Shown here: positions 28,227 through 37,556 of the stretch, piece by piece
Layout: every line of letters begins with the position of its first letter
How positions within the stretch are numbered: position 1 is the first letter of the stretch
Origin: Rummeliibacillus sp. POC4
Lineage (GTDB): Bacteria > Bacillota > Bacilli > Bacillales_A > Planococcaceae
Direction: 5' to 3'
NCBI RefSeq assembly: GCF_003576525.1
Contig: NZ_QWUA01000002.1
Location: forward strand, 1 to 64,000
DNA: 64,000 bases
Notes under the pieces: generated by a model
The model's database searches: none
Told to the model about the DNA's origin: nothing
Seen by the model: the letters and a program-made list of their open reading frames with translations, nothing else
Program-made: the position numbers and the translations under genes

Positions 28227-29306
28227 ATGTTTGATCGCCTACAAGCTGTTGAAGATCGTTATGAAAAGCTAAATGAACTTCTAAGCGATCCAGATATCGT
28301 ATCTGACTCAAAAAAATTAGCTAAATACTCAAAGGAACAATCTGATATTCAAGAAACTGTAGAAGTTTATCGTGAATATAAATCAGCAAAAGAACAACTA
28401 GCTGATGCAAAAGAAATGCTAGAAGAAAAACTAGACCCAGACATGAAAGAAATGGTCAAAGAAGAAGTTAGCGATTTAGAAAAACAAATTCGTGACTTTG
28501 AAGAACGTCTTCGAATTTTATTGATTCCTAAAGACCCTAATGATAATAAAAACGTTATTATGGAAATTCGCGGTGCTGCAGGTGGGGACGAAGCAGCATT
28601 ATTCGCAAACTCACTATTCCGTATGTACAGTAAATACGCTGAAACACAAGGTTGGAAAATTGAAGTAATGAATGCAAACACAACAGAACTTGGTGGTTAT
28701 AAAGAAATCGTCTTTATGATTAACGGTCAAGGTGCGTATTCTAAATTTAAATATGAAAGTGGCGCACACCGTGTTCAACGTGTACCAGAAACAGAATCTC
28801 AAGGTCGTGTCCATACATCAACATCGACAGTTGTTGTAATGCCAGAAGCAGAAGAAGTAGAACTTGATCTTCAAGACAAAGATATCCGAGTAGATATCTA
28901 TCATTCATCAGGTGCTGGTGGTCAGCACGTCAACAAAACTGCATCTGCTGTACGTATGACACATATCCCAACAGGTATCGTAGTAGCTATGCAAGATGAA
29001 CGTTCACAACTTAAAAACCGCGAAAAAGCAATGAAAGTACTTCGTGCTCGTGTTTATGATAAATTACAACAAGATGCACAAAGTGAAATCGATGCAGAAC
29101 GTAAATCTGCAGTTGGTACAGGGGACCGTTCTGAACGTATCCGTACTTACAACTACCCACAAAACCGTGTAACAGATCACCGTATTGGCTTAACAATTCA
29201 AAAACTCGACCAAATTATCGAAGGTAAATTAGATGAAATTATCGATGCATTGATTTTAGAAGAACAAGCCAAAAAATTGGATGCACTAAATGACACAGCA
29301 CTTTAA
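28227..29306 (+). CDS. prfA: Peptide chain release factor 1
   Basis: A 359-residue class I release factor for UAA and UAG. The stop-codon-reading tripeptide PET is at 187-189 (PxT type, as in RF1), and the universal GGQ is at 231-233 in [13 protein letters not shown] 28227 has AGAAAGG upstream. It overlaps prmC, whose product methylates the GGQ glutamine, so the pair forms a functional unit. Confidence 0.96.
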   Translation: MFDRLQAVEDRYEKLNELLSDPDIVSDSKKLAKYSKEQSDIQETVEVYREYKSAKEQLADAKEMLEEKLDPDMKEMVKEEVSDLEKQIRDFEERLRILLIPKDPNDNKNVIMEIRGAAGGDEAALFANSLFRMYSKYAETQGWKIEVMNANTTELGGYKEIVFMINGQGAYSKFKYESGAHRVQRVPETESQGRVHTSTSTVVVMPEAEEVELDLQDKDIRVDIYHSSGAGGQHVNKTASAVRMTHIPTGIVVAMQDERSQLKNREKAMKVLRARVYDKLQQDAQSEIDAERKSAVGTGDRSERIRTYNYPQNRVTDHRIGLTIQKLDQIIEGKLDEIIDALILEEQAKKLDALNDTAL

Positions 29307-30156
29307 TTTTATATATGAGGCCCTGAATGGGGCTTCTTCTTTTTTACGGGATAAAGGTCGAGAGGAAATTGCTGCAAGACTTCTTTTACAACATGTATTA
29401 AAAAAATCGTACACAGAATTATTAGTAAGTATGCATGATGAGATTGAAGAAGAGGATTGCCGAACTTATTGGCAAATGGTTGAATCTCATGCACAGGGAA
29501 TGCCTATCCAATATATCATTGGTGAGGAAGAGTTTTATGGCCGTACTTTTCAAGTGAACGAATCAGTTCTCATTCCTAGACCTGAAACGGAAGAACTCAT
29601 TCTAGAAGCAACCAAAAGGATAAAGCGACTTTTTGGTGCACAACCAACCATTAAGTTAGCGGATATAGGGACAGGTAGTGGTGCCATTGCCATTACAATG
29701 AAAAAAGAAATCCCCACTTTACAAGTAACGGCAACAGATATTTCATCCGATGCGTTAAAAGTAGCAAAAAAAAATGCGAAGCTGCTCAATGCAGAAATCC
29801 ATTTTGAAGAGGGCGATTTAACAGTACCAATCTCTCAACAAAAATGGCAAGTTGTCTTATCTAATCCCCCTTACATTGCCTATGAAGAAGCGGCTGAAAT
29901 GTCTGAAGTTGTACTAGAGCATGAACCACATACGGCACTTTTTGCAGAAGATGATGGACTAGCACTTTATAAAAGACTAGCAAAAAATCTTCCAAGTCTA
30001 ATGACCAAACCAAGTTTTATAGGTGTGGAAATCGGGTATGCGCGGGGCCCAGCAGTTGCCGCACTATTTAAAGAAAACTTTCCACAAGCCAATGTTGAAA
30101 TCATAAAAGATATCAACGGAAAAAATCGTATGGTTTTTTGTGAAATAGATGAATAA
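29290..30156 (+). CDS. prmC: Release factor glutamine methyltransferase PrmC (HemK)
   Basis: A 288-residue SAM enzyme that methylates the GGQ glutamine of release factors. The SAM motif DIGTGSGAI is at 125-133 and the catalytic NPPY at 192-195. The first 17 bases overlap prfA and there is no good Shine-Dalgarno, so translation is probably coupled. Confidence 0.95.
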   Translation: MTQHFNFIYEALNGASSFLRDKGREEIAARLLLQHVLKKSYTELLVSMHDEIEEEDCRTYWQMVESHAQGMPIQYIIGEEEFYGRTFQVNESVLIPRPETEELILEATKRIKRLFGAQPTIKLADIGTGSGAIAITMKKEIPTLQVTATDISSDALKVAKKNAKLLNAEIHFEEGDLTVPISQQKWQVVLSNPPYIAYEEAAEMSEVVLEHEPHTALFAEDDGLALYKRLAKNLPSLMTKPSFIGVEIGYARGPAVAALFKENFPQANVEIIKDINGKNRMVFCEIDE

Positions 30157-30200
30157 ATAGTAATCTATTTGTCCATGATAGTTTCATGGAGGGGATACAA

Positions 30201-30806
30201 ATGATAGAAGATTACTATAATATCAAACAACCACAAGAATTATCATATTACACGATTAAACAACCAAAACAACCATCTCAAGTGACAATACTTTTGCAAT
30301 TTATAACTGCACTTTTACTTATACAATTAATCCTTATGGTCGTTCAAAGCTATTTAACGGAGCAATATAGCGTTGAACTAGAGCAACCAAGATTTCGGAT
30401 TATCGCCAATAGCAATTCATCTGCAGATCAACAATATAAACACCAATTAGTAAATGAAATCAAACCAATCTTAGATAAAGCAGTATTGAATTCTACTGGA
30501 CAAGTAAATCTATCAACAATTGAAGTTGAGATCAAAAATAAATTAGCTACAAAATTAGAAACAGACAATATTAAAGTCACAACAAAAGATGCATTATTTC
30601 CACCAAAGCGTTATCAAGATAAGATATATGCACAAGATAAGTATCAAGCAATTGTTGTGACAATCGGTGCAGGAAAGGGAGATAATTGGTGGTGTGGATT
30701 ATTTCCGAAAGTTTGCTACCGTGATGAGGTAGAAGAAAAGAAAGAAGAAAAACCTAAATTTTTTATAATAGAATGGTTTAAGAGTCTATTTTCAGACAAA
30801 GATTAG
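30201..30806 (+). CDS. spoIIR: Stage II sporulation protein R SpoIIR
   Basis: A protein of about 201 residues that is made in the forespore and activates the pro-SigE protease SpoIIGA across the septum. FRIIANSNSSADQQYK and the NWWCGLFPKVCY motif are diagnostic. It has about 27 polar residues before the single membrane segment, including a near-repeat YYNIKQPQ / YYTIKQPK. ATG 30201 follows GGAGGGG; the ATG at 30186 overlaps that box. It lies between prmC and ywlC as in B. subtilis. Confidence 0.93.
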   Translation: MIEDYYNIKQPQELSYYTIKQPKQPSQVTILLQFITALLLIQLILMVVQSYLTEQYSVELEQPRFRIIANSNSSADQQYKHQLVNEIKPILDKAVLNSTGQVNLSTIEVEIKNKLATKLETDNIKVTTKDALFPPKRYQDKIYAQDKYQAIVVTIGAGKGDNWWCGLFPKVCYRDEVEEKKEEKPKFFIIEWFKSLFSDKD

Positions 30807-30808
30807 AG

Positions 30809-30871
30809 TTACCCACAATATTTGGTAAATTGTCCACAATCTAACCAACGTTATCAACAAATTGTGCATAA
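30809..30871 (+). promoter_or_regulatory. DnaA-box cluster upstream of ywlC
   Basis: Four 9-mers match TTATCCACA with one mismatch each: TTACCCACA (30809-30817), TTGTCCACA (30830-30838), TTATCAACA (30851-30859), and TTATGCACA on the minus strand (30863-30871, which also fits TTATNCACA). The first three start 21 bases apart. From memory, the ywlC upstream region is one of the few stable DnaA-bound sites away from oriC in B. subtilis, so this may be its counterpart. Confidence 0.65.
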
Positions 30872-30907
30872 CTTTCTAAAAACTCTTTAATATCGGGAGG
30901 TAACAAC

Positions 30908-31936
30908 ATGGAAACACAACGTCTAATTGTGGATAATAATGTGGATTCCGAAAAAAGTTATTCACAAGCTGTGGATTTGTTAAATGCTGGAGAATTAGTT
31001 GCATTTCCGACAGAAACTGTATATGGACTTGGTGCGATCGCAACAAATAACACAGCAGTTAAAAAAATCTATGCAGCAAAGGGAAGACCATCGGACAATC
31101 CATTAATCGTACATATTGGTACTTTCGATGAGCTTGAAAACTATGTAGAGGATATTTCAGACAAGGCAAGAAAATGTATGGATGCATTTTGGCCTGGCCC
31201 ATTAACGATGATTTTTAAAGTTAAGCCCAATGTGCTTGCAGAAAGCGTAACAGCTGGATTGGATACAGTAGGAATTCGTATGCCAAACCATCCAGTTGCT
31301 TTAAAGCTATTGCAAAAACTAGGAAAGCCGGTAGCTGCTCCAAGCGCTAATCGCAGTGGCAAACCGAGTCCTACTGAAGGAATTCATGTTGAACAAGATT
31401 TAACAGGCAAAATCCCATTGATTTTGGATGGTGGAGCAACTGGAGTTGGCGTAGAATCTACTGTTATTGATCTTACATTAGAAACACCAGTTATTTTACG
31501 GCCAGGAGCAATTACAAAGGAAATGTTCGAAAAAGTAATCGGTCCAGTAAAACAACCTACTCATATTGAACAAAAACAAGGTGCTCCTCGTGCTCCAGGT
31601 ATGAAGTACAAGCATTATGCACCAAATGCACCGGTTTTGTTAATTGAAAAAGACAAAAACCAAGTTGCGTCTGCCATACAGCAACTGCAACAACAAGGAC
31701 ACAAAGTTGCTCTATTAGCACCACAAGATTTTGAGCAACTAACGCCAGATTGGTTTTTCACTTTAGGAGAAACACAAGAAGATATGGCGGCCAACCTTTT
31801 TCATGCATTACGAGCATGTGATTTAACAACAGCCGATGTAGTACTTGCAACAGTTACAACTACCCAAGGAGTCGGAGCTGCCATTATGAATCGCCTCGAA
31901 AAATCCGCAGGCGGTAAATGGTATAAACAAAAATAA
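30908..31936 (+). CDS. ywlC: Threonylcarbamoyl-AMP synthase (Sua5/YwlC)
   Basis: A 342-residue enzyme that makes threonylcarbamoyl-AMP from threonine, bicarbonate and ATP for the t6A base of tRNA. The N-terminal YrdC domain has PTETVYGLG and KGRPSDNPL, with SANRSGKPSPT; the linker GAPRAPGMKYKHYAP leads into the C-terminal Sua5 domain, so this is the long form. ATG 30908 follows GGGAGG. The four DnaA-like boxes immediately upstream may tie its transcription to DnaA. Confidence 0.93.
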   Translation: METQRLIVDNNVDSEKSYSQAVDLLNAGELVAFPTETVYGLGAIATNNTAVKKIYAAKGRPSDNPLIVHIGTFDELENYVEDISDKARKCMDAFWPGPLTMIFKVKPNVLAESVTAGLDTVGIRMPNHPVALKLLQKLGKPVAAPSANRSGKPSPTEGIHVEQDLTGKIPLILDGGATGVGVESTVIDLTLETPVILRPGAITKEMFEKVIGPVKQPTHIEQKQGAPRAPGMKYKHYAPNAPVLLIEKDKNQVASAIQQLQQQGHKVALLAPQDFEQLTPDWFFTLGETQEDMAANLFHALRACDLTTADVVLATVTTTQGVGAAIMNRLEKSAGGKWYKQK

Positions 31937-31963
31937 CTCTATATTATAGAAGGAATTTTTAAC

Positions 31964-31998
31964 AAGCAGCTGGAAAACAGCTGCTTTATTTTTTTTAA
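31964..31998 (+). terminator. Terminator after ywlC
   Basis: AAGCAGCTG - GAAAA - CAGCTGCTT followed by TATTTTTTTT. Confidence 0.9.
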
Positions 31999-32004
31999 CT
32001 GCCT

Positions 32005-32205
32005 GAGTTGTGCAAAAAGAGTAGCGAGTTGTGCAAAAGAAGCTGTGAGTTGTGCAAAAGGGTCTGCGAGTTGTGCAAAAGAAGCTGAGTTGTGCAAAAG
32101 AAGCTGTGAGTTGTGCAAAAGGAGCCATGAGTTGTGCAAAAGAAGCTGTGAGTTGTGCAAAAGGGACCATGAGTTGTGCAAAAGACCCCACGAGTTGTGC
32201 TAATC
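32005..32205. repeat. Ten-copy 21-bp tandem array with conserved GAGTTGTGCAAAAG
   Basis: Unit starts are 32005, 32026, 32047, 32068, 32087, 32108, 32129, 32150, 32171 and 32192: the step is 21 bases except one of 19. The first 14 bases are nearly invariant and the last seven vary; the tenth copy breaks off after GAGTTGTGC. On the minus strand each complete unit reads CTTTTGCACAACTC, whose TTTTGCACA is one mismatch from TTATNCACA. All three minus-strand frames stay open through the repeat, which is a side effect of the period. It is not a CRISPR: units are too short and the variable part is only 7 bases. Confidence 0.92.
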
Positions 32206-32452
32206 AGCAAACAAAATTATAACCAATTACCAATTTACCAATTACCAATAAAATCCCTATCCCAAAAGCAACGACAACCTCCAAAAGAAAAATGCTCTTA
32301 ATTGTCCGCGCCAAAGAAAAGGAAAGAATTAAAATCCTCCCGCGAATAATAGAAAAATATAATCCACCCCGAGCATCATTTTAAAATTTCAGCATATGAA
32401 TGTTTCAGCATTCATAGGATAAAAGACGATTCCTATTGAATGGAGGAGCTTT

Positions 32453-32950
32453 GTGAAAGAAATTATTGCTGCTATTATTACAGCTATGGATGTGTTGACG
32501 ATTTATATACTAATACCCCAAGTGAAATATCGCTTTTGGCTATCACTTTGGACAGGTGTTCTCCATATGATTTTCCCCTATATTGGTTTTCTCTTTGGTG
32601 AATGGCTTGCCGCTTATATATCAAACCTTGCACAAAATATTTCAGGTATATTATTAAGTATGATAGGTGTACAACTATTACTAGCAGTAAAAGATCATAA
32701 AGCTGCTCAAATTCCTGTAACCATATTAGCCATCACTACTAGTTTAGATACCTTTTCAGTTAGTGTATCTTTTGGTATGCTTCAATTAAAAGAAACATTA
32801 CTCGTTTGTAGTATGGGAGCATTTGCTTTTCTATTTTCATATATTGCGCTAGTTTTACATAAAAAAATCCCATCAAAAATAGGAATATACATGCAATTAA
32901 TAGCAGGAGTAGTGTTACTTTTGATGGGTATTTTTTCATTTAATTTGTAA
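32453..32950 (+). CDS. Divergent MntP-like membrane protein (manganese efflux pump family)
   Basis: A 165-residue hydrophobic protein with about six membrane segments. MntP proteins have two DUF204 repeats, each with an Asp in a MDA-S-like motif. Here TAMDVLTIY (Asp13) and TTSLDTFSVSVSFG (Asp99) sit in the equivalent places, but the first is clearly degraded. B. subtilis has mntP (ywlD) between ywlC and ywlE, the same slot, so it is assigned mainly on position and the second motif. GTG 32453 follows GGAGGAG. Transport activity is uncertain. Confidence 0.65.
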   Translation: MKEIIAAIITAMDVLTIYILIPQVKYRFWLSLWTGVLHMIFPYIGFLFGEWLAAYISNLAQNISGILLSMIGVQLLLAVKDHKAAQIPVTILAITTSLDTFSVSVSFGMLQLKETLLVCSMGAFAFLFSYIALVLHKKIPSKIGIYMQLIAGVVLLLMGIFSFNL

Positions 32951-33003
32951 AAATAGATTACTAATTAAGTGTTTTACTATATAATGAAAGGTAAGGATAT
33001 CAG

Positions 33004-33444
33004 ATGAATATTTATTTTGTATGTACAGGAAATACTTGTAGAAGCCCAATGGCAGCAGCTATTTTAAAATCAAAAAAACTACCAGAAATCAGTGTGAAGT
33101 CAGCAGGAATCTATGCAATGCCTGGAAGCCCCATGTCACATAACTCGGAAATTGTGTTACAGGAGAAGCAAATTTCCTACGACCATACTTCACAACCAAT
33201 TACATTGGAAGACCTTCAATGGGCCAATTTAATCTTAACCATGACTTCTGGACATAAAGAATCACTTTTACAAGTGTTTCCACAAGTAGCGGATAAGACA
33301 TTTACATTAAAAGAATATGTCACTGAATCGAGTGACTTAGATGTATTAGATCCGTTTGGTGGCGATATTGAGACATATCGCAAGACGTTCCAAGAACTTA
33401 GTACATTGATGGATGGACTTGAAAAGAAAATATTGGAGGAGTAA
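33004..33444 (+). CDS. ywlE: Protein-arginine phosphatase YwlE
   Basis: A 146-residue low-molecular-weight phosphatase. The P-loop is CTGNTCRSP (residues 7-15) with nucleophile Cys7; Thr11 is the residue known to favour phospho-arginine in B. subtilis YwlE, and the general acid lies in LDPFGGD. It counteracts the McsB arginine kinase in protein quality control. It starts at ATG 33004, with AAAGGTAAGGA upstream, and is followed after two bases by a chemoreceptor gene. Confidence 0.9.
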   Translation: MNIYFVCTGNTCRSPMAAAILKSKKLPEISVKSAGIYAMPGSPMSHNSEIVLQEKQISYDHTSQPITLEDLQWANLILTMTSGHKESLLQVFPQVADKTFTLKEYVTESSDLDVLDPFGGDIETYRKTFQELSTLMDGLEKKILEE

Positions 33445-33446
33445 GC

Positions 33447-34739
33447 ATGGCAAAAAAAAGTGTGCAACATTCTTTTGGACTAAAAAAGAAACTTATCCTA
33501 TTTGTAACTATCTTAGCAGTTATAACTTATAGTGTTAGTTACTTCTTTATCGAGTATTTACAACCTCAATTTTTCCCAAACGTAAAAGACGGGGTATTTC
33601 AAATCATTACATATTCTTTGGGAATCATTTGGTCCGGCATTTTAGCTGGATTATTCAGTTCACTATTAGTAAAACCTTTGCAAAAACTAGAACATGTAGC
33701 AATTGAAGCTGCAGATGGGAAACTTAGCAAAGATGTAGAAATGCCAAATAGCTCAGATGAAATTCGTTCATTATCAGAAGCATTTCAAACAATGCTTGTA
33801 AGTCTACGTAAAATAGTCGCAAGTATCAATCAAAATTTCCAAACAACGAACAAAACAGTATTAAATTTGTCTGAAGAGACTGAACAAGCTTCCAAACAAA
33901 CGGAATCGATTGCTGAAACGATTTCAAATATTTCAGAAGGTGCTACAAGCTCTGCAATTGCTATTCAAGAAACAGCGGAAGCACTAGAAGATGTTCGTAT
34001 ATTGGCAGAAGAGGTCAATCAACGTGCCATCACATCATCAAACCAATCAACAAAAATGATGAGTGAGCTAAATTATACAACAAATGCTATTAACCAATTA
34101 GTAGAAGGTATTGAAAAAATAACATCTGGTAACCAATTAGCTCTTAAAGATATTCACCAACTTGAAAAAAACGCGTTAAAAGTAGAACAAATTATTCAGT
34201 TAGTTGGTGACATTGCTGAACAAACTAACTTGCTTGCACTAAATGCCTCTATCGAAGCGGCAAGAGCAGGAGAACAAGGTAAAGGATTTGCAGTAGTAGC
34301 AGAAGAAGTACGTAAACTTGCAGATGAAAGTGCAGAAGCTGTAAAAGGTATTACGGAATTAATCCAAACAATTCAATTAGATGTTCAAACAGTCGTTGGG
34401 AAAATGACTGAGCAAGTTAATATTGCGGAAGGTGAAGTAGCACGTATTTCCGAAACAACATCTGCTGTTGATGGAATGTCTGCAATGGTTAAAGAAATGG
34501 CAGATTCAATTGTGGAAATTTCAGAATTTGTAGGGAAACAATTACATAACATTGAAAAAACGGCCCATCAATCTCAAGAGGTAGCAGCTATTGCTGAACA
34601 AACTTCTGCAGGAGCAATGGAAGTACAAACAGCAACAGATGATCAAGTAAGATCCATTGAACAAATCGACCAACTATCTCATATATTAAAACAACAATCT
34701 GAAGAGCTATACCAAATGATTCAAAAATTTGAAAACTAA
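33447..34739 (+). CDS. Methyl-accepting chemotaxis protein without extracellular sensor
   Basis: A 430-residue receptor. Two membrane segments (about 15-37 and 49-70) are joined by only about 12 residues, so there is no outer ligand domain. A HAMP-like segment follows ([17 protein letters not shown]), then the signalling coiled coil with the conserved tip [19 protein letters not shown]. Its ATG lies two bases past the ywlE stop, with GGAGGAG inside ywlE. It may sense membrane state, an internal signal or a partner protein; this is inference. Confidence 0.9.
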   Translation: MAKKSVQHSFGLKKKLILFVTILAVITYSVSYFFIEYLQPQFFPNVKDGVFQIITYSLGIIWSGILAGLFSSLLVKPLQKLEHVAIEAADGKLSKDVEMPNSSDEIRSLSEAFQTMLVSLRKIVASINQNFQTTNKTVLNLSEETEQASKQTESIAETISNISEGATSSAIAIQETAEALEDVRILAEEVNQRAITSSNQSTKMMSELNYTTNAINQLVEGIEKITSGNQLALKDIHQLEKNALKVEQIIQLVGDIAEQTNLLALNASIEAARAGEQGKGFAVVAEEVRKLADESAEAVKGITELIQTIQLDVQTVVGKMTEQVNIAEGEVARISETTSAVDGMSAMVKEMADSIVEISEFVGKQLHNIEKTAHQSQEVAAIAEQTSAGAMEVQTATDDQVRSIEQIDQLSHILKQQSEELYQMIQKFEN

Positions 34740-34796
34740 TATTGAAGCTAGCTTCTATAGCTAACCAGTTAGGACATAGGAATAGCCTAATCATAC

Positions 34797-34839
34797 AAGG
34801 CAAATTGTCGTCTTATTTTGATGGCAATTTGCCTTTTTC
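34797..34839 (+). terminator. Terminator after the chemoreceptor gene
   Basis: AAGGCAAATTG (34797-34807) pairs with CAATTTGCCTT (34825-34835), followed by TTTC. Confidence 0.85.
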
Positions 34840-35158
34840 TTCCGCTCTTTTTTATCTTTTCACCCAGCAATTTTATGAAATCTTCTCCTAGTCGCATTCA
34901 AACTAGCGTTGGATTCTCTCCATAATCACATAGATTTGATCTACAACTTAATCAATTAGAGTTAAATCACGAATTAATATATTGAAATTTAAAAATATAT
35001 TCGTGATTTACTTATAATATCATAATAAAATTATGATAAAAAATAATATTATTCGTATTTTTAAAAATTACCTCTCGCAATTGAGTAGAAAATATGTCAT
35101 TATACATATAGAAGTGGTAAACTGATGATGAAAAGAACAATTGAAAAGAGGGAACCCA
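34840..35158. other. AT-rich intergenic region upstream of rpiB with two inverted repeats
   Basis: No gene is seen. A perfect 12-bp inverted repeat TAAATCACGAAT / ATTCGTGATTTA (34963-34974, 34999-35010; 24-base AT loop) and a perfect 8-bp one ATCATAAT / ATTATGAT (35019-35026, 35030-35037) lie here. Neither has a terminator T-run. They are candidates for a regulator site or leader hairpins of the rpiB operon. Confidence 0.6.
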
Positions 35159-35605
35159 TTGAAAATTGCAATTTCATCAGATCATGGTGGTAATAATTTA
35201 AGAAAAGAAATCATAGCTTTGCTAGAAGAACTAGGTATTAGTTATGAAGACTTTGGTCCAAAAACATCTGATTCAGTAGATTACCCAGACTATGCCTTAC
35301 CAGTTGCTAATGGAGTAGCTAGTGGTCAGTTTGATCGCGGTATTTTAATCTGTGGAACTGGTATTGGAATGTCCATTACTGCAAACAAAGTAAAAGGTGT
35401 TCGTTGTGCATTAGTACATGATGTATTCAGTGCTAAAGCAACACGTTGCCACAATGATTCAAATGTGTTGGCAATGGGAGCAAGAGTCATTGGACCAGGA
35501 CTTGCACGTGAAATCGTTCAAACGTGGTTATCAACAGACTTTGAAGGTGGTCGTCATGAACGTCGCATCAACAAAATTTCAGAAATAGAAGCACAAGAAC
35601 AATAA
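35159..35605 (+). CDS. rpiB: Ribose-5-phosphate isomerase B
   Basis: A protein of about 148 residues of the RpiB/LacAB family, ywlF in B. subtilis, converting ribulose 5-phosphate to ribose 5-phosphate. ISSDHGG (near residue 4), the catalytic ICGTGIGMSITANK loop and HNDSNVLAMGARV are conserved. TTG 35159 follows AAGAGGGA; the TTG at 35141 overlaps that box. It leads a run with ywlG and glyA. Confidence 0.93.
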   Translation: MKIAISSDHGGNNLRKEIIALLEELGISYEDFGPKTSDSVDYPDYALPVANGVASGQFDRGILICGTGIGMSITANKVKGVRCALVHDVFSAKATRCHNDSNVLAMGARVIGPGLAREIVQTWLSTDFEGGRHERRINKISEIEAQEQ

Positions 35606-35626
35606 TTAGATTAGAGGTCTTAAACG

Positions 35627-36175
35627 ATGAACTTACATCAAATTGAAGAACAGCTCGAATCATTGCTATTTCAGTTTGAACAACAAGTGACTTTCCGTAA
35701 TGGGCAAATTTTCGTTATAGGATGCTCAACATCAGAAGTAAAAGGTCAAAAGATTGGTACAGCTGGTGGTTTAGAAATAGCAGAAGCTCTGTATAAACCA
35801 TTAAAGTCTTTTGCTGAAAAACACCAACTTTATTTAGCGTTTCAAGGTTGCGAACATATAAATCGCGCCTTAACTATAGAAAGAGCTGCAGCAGAACAAT
35901 ATGGATTAGAACCTGTTTCTGTTATCCCTGTTCAAAAAGCTGGTGGTTCGATGTCAACGTATGCTTATAGCCAATTTAAAGATCCTGTAGTAGTTGAAGA
36001 AATTCAAGCTCATGCAGGAATTGATATTGGTCAAACATTAATTGGTATGCACTTAAAAAAAGTGGCAATTCCTGTCCGCACTTCTATCTCAAAAATTGGA
36101 GAGGCAGTCGTGACAGTTGCAAAAACTCGTCCAAAACTAATAGGTGGCGAGAGATCAGTATACAACAAAGAGTAG
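35627..36175 (+). CDS. YwlG-like DUF436 protein
   Basis: A 182-residue protein of the YwlG family (TIGR01440). It has the stretches IGCSTSEVKGQKIGTAGG and LAFQGCEHINRAL; two cysteines (in GCSTSE and QGCEH) are conserved in my memory of the family. Its position between rpiB and glyA is the same in B. subtilis. Function is unknown. Confidence 0.85.
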   Translation: MNLHQIEEQLESLLFQFEQQVTFRNGQIFVIGCSTSEVKGQKIGTAGGLEIAEALYKPLKSFAEKHQLYLAFQGCEHINRALTIERAAAEQYGLEPVSVIPVQKAGGSMSTYAYSQFKDPVVVEEIQAHAGIDIGQTLIGMHLKKVAIPVRTSISKIGEAVVTVAKTRPKLIGGERSVYNKE

Positions 36176-36196
36176 AAATTAGGAGGAATAGGTGTA

Positions 36197-37459
36197 ATGG
36201 AAAATCTAGCAGCACTAGATCAGTCAACTATTGCGTCACAAGACAAAGCAGTATTTGAAGCAATTGAAAAAGAATTTGCTCGTCAACAAGCGAATATTGA
36301 GTTAATCGCTTCTGAAAATATTGTTTCTAAAGCAGTTTTAGAAGCACAAGGCTCTGTATTAACAAACAAATATGCTGAGGGCTATCCTGGTAAACGTTAT
36401 TATGGCGGTTGTGAACATGTGGATGTTGTTGAAGATATTGCACGTGATCGCCTAAAAGAAATCTTTGGCGCTGAATATGCAAATGTACAACCACATTCAG
36501 GTGCACAAGCCAATATGGCCGTATACTTTACTATTTTAGAACCAGGCGATACTGTTTTAGGTATGAACTTATCTCATGGGGGTCACTTAACACACGGTAG
36601 TCCTGTCAATTTCTCAGGTAAACAATATAACTTTGTTGAATATGGTGTGACAGAAGATACAAACGTAATCGACTATGAAGATGTTCGTCAAAAAGCACTT
36701 CAACATAAACCAAAATTGATCGTGGCAGGTGCATCTGCATATCCACGCATTATTGATTTTGCTAAGTTCCGTGAAATCGCTGACGAAGTAGGAGCATTTT
36801 TCATGGTCGACATGGCTCATATTGCAGGTCTTGTTGCTGCAGGTGTTCATCCAAACCCTGTACCATATGCTGACTTTGTAACATCTACTACTCACAAAAC
36901 TTTACGTGGCCCACGTGGTGGACTAATTCTTTGCAAAGAAGAATGGGGTAAGAAAATTGATAAATCCATCTTCCCAGGTATTCAAGGTGGTCCATTAATG
37001 CATGTTATCGCAGGTAAAGCTGTTGCATTTGGCGAAGCACTTCAACCTGAATTTAAAGAATATATCCACCAAGTTGTGAAAAACGCAAAAGTATTTGGCG
37101 AAGCATTACAAGCAGAAGGTATTAAACTTGTATCAGATGGTACAGATAATCACCTATTATTATTAGATGTACGTTCTCTAGGCTTAACAGGTAAAGTAGC
37201 AGAAAAACTTCTAGATGATGTGAACATCACTGCAAACAAAAATACAATTCCTTACGATCCAGAAAGTCCATTTATCACATCTGGTGTTCGAATTGGTACA
37301 CCTGCTATTACATCTCGCGGTTTCAAAGAAGAAGATGTGAAAGAAGTTGCCTCTATTATTGCTAATGTCTTAAAAAATCCAGAAGACGAAGCAGTTAAAC
37401 AAGATGCAATTACACGTGTTAAAGTCCTAACAGATAAATACCCAATTTATACGAAATAA
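36197..37459 (+). CDS. glyA: Serine hydroxymethyltransferase
   Basis: A 420-residue PLP enzyme that makes glycine and methylene-tetrahydrofolate from serine. [23 protein letters not shown] and the PLP lysine in [14 protein letters not shown] are diagnostic. It starts at ATG 36197 behind AGGAGG, 21 bases after ywlG, and is closed by a strong terminator. Confidence 0.96.
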   Translation: MENLAALDQSTIASQDKAVFEAIEKEFARQQANIELIASENIVSKAVLEAQGSVLTNKYAEGYPGKRYYGGCEHVDVVEDIARDRLKEIFGAEYANVQPHSGAQANMAVYFTILEPGDTVLGMNLSHGGHLTHGSPVNFSGKQYNFVEYGVTEDTNVIDYEDVRQKALQHKPKLIVAGASAYPRIIDFAKFREIADEVGAFFMVDMAHIAGLVAAGVHPNPVPYADFVTSTTHKTLRGPRGGLILCKEEWGKKIDKSIFPGIQGGPLMHVIAGKAVAFGEALQPEFKEYIHQVVKNAKVFGEALQAEGIKLVSDGTDNHLLLLDVRSLGLTGKVAEKLLDDVNITANKNTIPYDPESPFITSGVRIGTPAITSRGFKEEDVKEVASIIANVLKNPEDEAVKQDAITRVKVLTDKYPIYTK

Positions 37460-37467
37460 GTGTAAAA

Positions 37468-37507
37468 AAAAGCTACTTTTGGTATAATCCAAAAGTAGCT
37501 TTTTTTA
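37468..37507 (+). terminator. Terminator after glyA
   Basis: AAGCTACTTTTGG - TATAAT - CCAAAAGTAGCTT followed by TTTTTT. Confidence 0.92.
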
Positions 37508-37556
37508 TTTAGTAAAATAGTATTGTTTTGTGTGTTTATAGGGGAGGATAATTTAA

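Noticed and set aside
32005-32205. CRISPR array
   Set aside because: Units are 21 bases with only 7 variable bases and there are no cas genes; it is a tandem repeat.
31823-32210. Three overlapping minus-strand ORFs of Leu-His-Asn-Ser or Phe-Cys-Thr-Thr repeats
   Set aside because: They are translations of the 21-bp array, whose length is a multiple of three; no ribosome site and the ends run into ywlC and the terminator.
34740-34840. c-di-GMP riboswitch after the chemoreceptor gene
   Set aside because: None of the GEMM core phrases are present; the stretch is explained by a terminator.
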